Origin: Ruminococcus sp.
GTDB taxonomy: Bacteria; Bacillota; Clostridia; Oscillospirales; Ruminococcaceae
Direction of reading: 5' to 3'
Assembly (NCBI GenBank): GCA_014799765.1
Contig: JAAVHK010000126.1
Location: forward strand, 1 to 7,863
Length of the DNA stretch: 7,863 nucleotides
The notes under the pieces: generated by a model
Told to the model about the DNA's origin: nothing
Databases searched by the model: none
Seen by the model: only the letters and a program-made list of their open reading frames with translations
Part shown: one piece after another, positions 6,137 through 7,863 of the stretch
Layout: each line of letters opens with the position of its first letter
How positions within the stretch are numbered: the stretch's first letter is position 1
Position numbers and translations under genes: made by a program

Positions 6137-7165
6137 ATGGCTATGAATATTATAAGGGAACTCCCACACCCTAACGAAATAAAATCCGCACACCCGCTCC
6201 CACAGGAACTTATTGACATAAAGTCGCAACGTGACGAGGAAATAAAAAAAATCTTCAGCGGTAGGGAAAATAAGTTTATCCTTATTATAGGACCTTGTTC
6301 AGCTGACCGTGAAGACAGTGTACTTGATTATATAACACGTCTCCGAGAGGTTCAGGAAAAAGTCAAGGATAAAATTTTCATAATTCCGAGAATTTACACC
6401 GGCAAACCACGTACCACCGGCGACGGTTATAAAGGTATGTTACACCAGCCTAACCCTACCGGTATGCCGGATTTAAAAAGCGGTGTCATAGCCGTCCGGA
6501 ATCTGCATATAAGGGCATTAGCGGAAACAGGTTTCACGAGTGCCGACGAGATGTTATATCCGGAAAATTACAGCTACCTTGACGATTTACTTGCATACGT
6601 TGCAATAGGTGCGAGGTCTGTGGAAAATCAACAGCATAGACTTGTATCAAGTGGTGTAAATATTCCGGTAGGTATGAAGAATCCCACTTCCGGCGATATA
6701 TCGGTAATGATGAACGCCATAACCGCCAGTCAACATTCGCACGCATTTATATACAGAGGTTGCGAGGCAAAAAGCGATGGTAATTCATACGCACACGCTA
6801 TACTCCGTGGATACGTCGACGACAGGGGAAATTCATTCCCTAACTATCACTACGAGGATTTAATAAGACTTTCCGATACGTACGCAAAGAAAAATTTACA
6901 GAATCCGGCACTGATAGTAGATACAAACCATTCAAATTCCGGCAAGCAGTATAATGAACAGATTCGTATTTCTAAAGAAATCCTCCATAGTATGAGACAC
7001 AGCGACGATATTAAAAAACTTGTCAAGGGATTAATGATTGAAAGCTATATAGAAGACGGCTCACAGAAAATAGGCGAAAATATTTACGGTAAATCCATTA
7101 CTGACCCATGTTTAGGCTGGGAAAAATCAGAAAAACTCATCTATGAAATAGCTGACCTGCTCTGA
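6137..7165 (+). CDS. aroF: 3-deoxy-7-phosphoheptulonate (DAHP) synthase, class I AroG/F/H type
   Basis: Condenses phosphoenolpyruvate with erythrose 4-phosphate, the entry step of the shikimate pathway; a metal-dependent cytoplasmic enzyme. The 342 residues compare with about 350 in E. coli AroG. Metal ligands are in place: Cys54 (IGPCS), His265 (DTNHSNS), Glu302 (ESYIEDG) and Asp323 (ITDPCLGWE). Substrate contacts are also visible: Arg85 (PRIY), Lys90 with GKPRTT, Arg160 (AIGAR), Lys181 (GMKNPTSG) and Arg224 (ILRG). The 53 residues before GPCS are close to AroG's 60, so the N-terminal extension used for feedback control in the class is present; the effector cannot be read from sequence. The symbol aroF is generic, since the F, G and H paralogues cannot be told apart here. 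The Shine-Dalgarno is AAAGGA, a rather long 13 nt before the ATG. No promoter is seen before it, so it is probably cotranscribed with aroC. Confidence 0.95.
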   Translation: MAMNIIRELPHPNEIKSAHPLPQELIDIKSQRDEEIKKIFSGRENKFILIIGPCSADREDSVLDYITRLREVQEKVKDKIFIIPRIYTGKPRTTGDGYKGMLHQPNPTGMPDLKSGVIAVRNLHIRALAETGFTSADEMLYPENYSYLDDLLAYVAIGARSVENQQHRLVSSGVNIPVGMKNPTSGDISVMMNAITASQHSHAFIYRGCEAKSDGNSYAHAILRGYVDDRGNSFPNYHYEDLIRLSDTYAKKNLQNPALIVDTNHSNSGKQYNEQIRISKEILHSMRHSDDIKKLVKGLMIESYIEDGSQKIGENIYGKSITDPCLGWEKSEKLIYEIADLL

Positions 7166-7168
7166 TTC

Positions 7169-7863
7169 ATGAAAAATATAGTAATGACCTATGCACTTAA
7201 AGATAATGTTTTAACGTGCATTTCCGACGTAGAAAGCGGTTTGAAATGTGGTTGTATCTGTCCTCAATGTAAATCTGTACTCGTTGCACATAAAGGAAAT
7301 AAAAATATCCACCATTTCAAGCACTACAACTCACAAGAATGTGAAAAAGGTTATCAAACATCTTTGCATATGCTTGCAAAAGAAATAATATCAAATGAAA
7401 AAAGTTTTTTAATTCCGCCTGTGTCGTACAGTTTCAATCGTAATAACAAGTTTATTGATATTCCTGAAATGAAAATCTCAATTGATAAAGTTGAACTTGA
7501 AACAAAAACCGGTGATATTATACCCGATATAATACTGTATAGTGGTACACAAATTCTTTTAGTTGAAATTTACGTTACACACAAAATTGACGAAGAAAAA
7601 CGGAATAAAATAGAATCGCTTGGATTATCAACTATTGAAATTGATTTAAGTCACATAGACAAGAAAATTTCATATGAAAACTTAAGAGACATACTAATAA
7701 ACAGCTGTTCAGAAAAACAATGGATATTTAATAAATTTGTTAATAACTGTGTAAAAAAACTTTATGATATTTCAAAATTATATCCAGTTATTGACAGAAT
7801 AATAAATTCGTCCTATGGTGTCGTATATCATATTGATAATTGTCCAAAAAAAGCAAGAATTTA
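7169..7863 (+). CDS. CoiA-like protein: N-terminal Cys/His cluster plus PD-(D/E)XK nuclease core, 3'-truncated by the window
   Basis: An open frame of 231 codons runs off the right edge. The N-terminus has a zinc-finger-like cluster (CGCICPQC, Cys27-Cys34; then HHFKHYNSQEC, His48-Cys58) followed by TSLHMLAKEII (65-74), the arrangement I know from CoiA-family competence proteins and related nucleases. A restriction-endonuclease-like core follows: IIPDIIL (Asp120), LLVEIYVTHKID (Glu133, His138) and STIEIDLS, consistent with PD-(D/E)XK catalytic residues. A late NCPKKAR may begin a second Cys motif. The ATG at 7169 is 3 nt after the DAHP synthase TGA, in the same reading frame and without a visible Shine-Dalgarno, so termination-reinitiation is likely. 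An ATG at 7184 is an alternative. Composition is clearly AT-richer than the aro genes, suggesting accessory origin. Role in DNA uptake, repair or defence cannot be decided from the sequence. Confidence 0.8.
   Translation, partial: MKNIVMTYALKDNVLTCISDVESGLKCGCICPQCKSVLVAHKGNKNIHHFKHYNSQECEKGYQTSLHMLAKEIISNEKSFLIPPVSYSFNRNNKFIDIPEMKISIDKVELETKTGDIIPDIILYSGTQILLVEIYVTHKIDEEKRNKIESLGLSTIEIDLSHIDKKISYENLRDILINSCSEKQWIFNKFVNNCVKKLYDISKLYPVIDRIINSSYGVVYHIDNCPKKARI

Overview
The window is a stretch of low-to-moderate GC (about 40% by eye) bacterial chromosome, most probably from a Clostridia-type Firmicute. A Ruminococcus-like member of the Oscillospiraceae is my best guess, held loosely. The basis is strong AGGAGG-type ribosome binding sites, TTG and GTG starts, near-consensus sigma-A promoters, a type III pantothenate kinase, the GGDTDSTN-type FolC signature and the GGGHFSGR variant of chorismate synthase. 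The genes are compact housekeeping genes for cofactor and aromatic biosynthesis, with three AT-richer accessory genes tucked between or behind them.

Layout: (1) folC, 5'-truncated by the window edge, runs rightward and ends in a 12-bp convergent overlap with a leftward small two-TM membrane protein. (2) A leftward three-gene unit, hsdS -> coaX -> membrane protein, runs from about 3628 down to 1103. The hsdS stop codon sits inside the coaX ribosome binding region, and the membrane protein gene starts 2 nt after the coaX stop. (3) A 139-bp divergent intergenic region (3629-3767) carries one promoter for hsdS and one for coaBC. (4) Rightward genes follow: coaBC, then aroC from a consensus promoter whose -35 box lies in the last codons of coaBC, then a class I DAHP synthase gene. 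(5) A CoiA-like gene starts 3 nt after the DAHP synthase stop and runs off the right edge. It has an N-terminal Cys/His cluster and a PD-(D/E)XK nuclease core.

How the genes work together: coaX phosphorylates pantothenate. coaBC couples phosphopantothenate to cysteine and decarboxylates the product to 4'-phosphopantetheine, so two steps of CoA synthesis flank the unrelated hsdS. The DAHP synthase and AroC catalyse the first and last steps of the shikimate route to chorismate. Chorismate feeds aromatic amino acids and the p-aminobenzoate half of folate, on which FolC acts.

Points most worth a second look: the CoaC-domain catalytic cysteine of CoaBC is replaced by Asn (ANRD for ACGD) while every other catalytic residue I could place is intact; there is no GATC and no GGCC in the whole window by manual scan, although GTAC is common; a solitary hsdS with long in-frame internal repeats interrupts the CoA genes; a membrane protein gene is bounded by 13-bp direct repeats such that recombination would remove it cleanly; and a predicted nuclease is joined to the end of an aromatic biosynthesis operon. 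No RNA gene, CRISPR array, transposase or convincing terminator was seen, and no gene-free stretch exceeds 300 bases.
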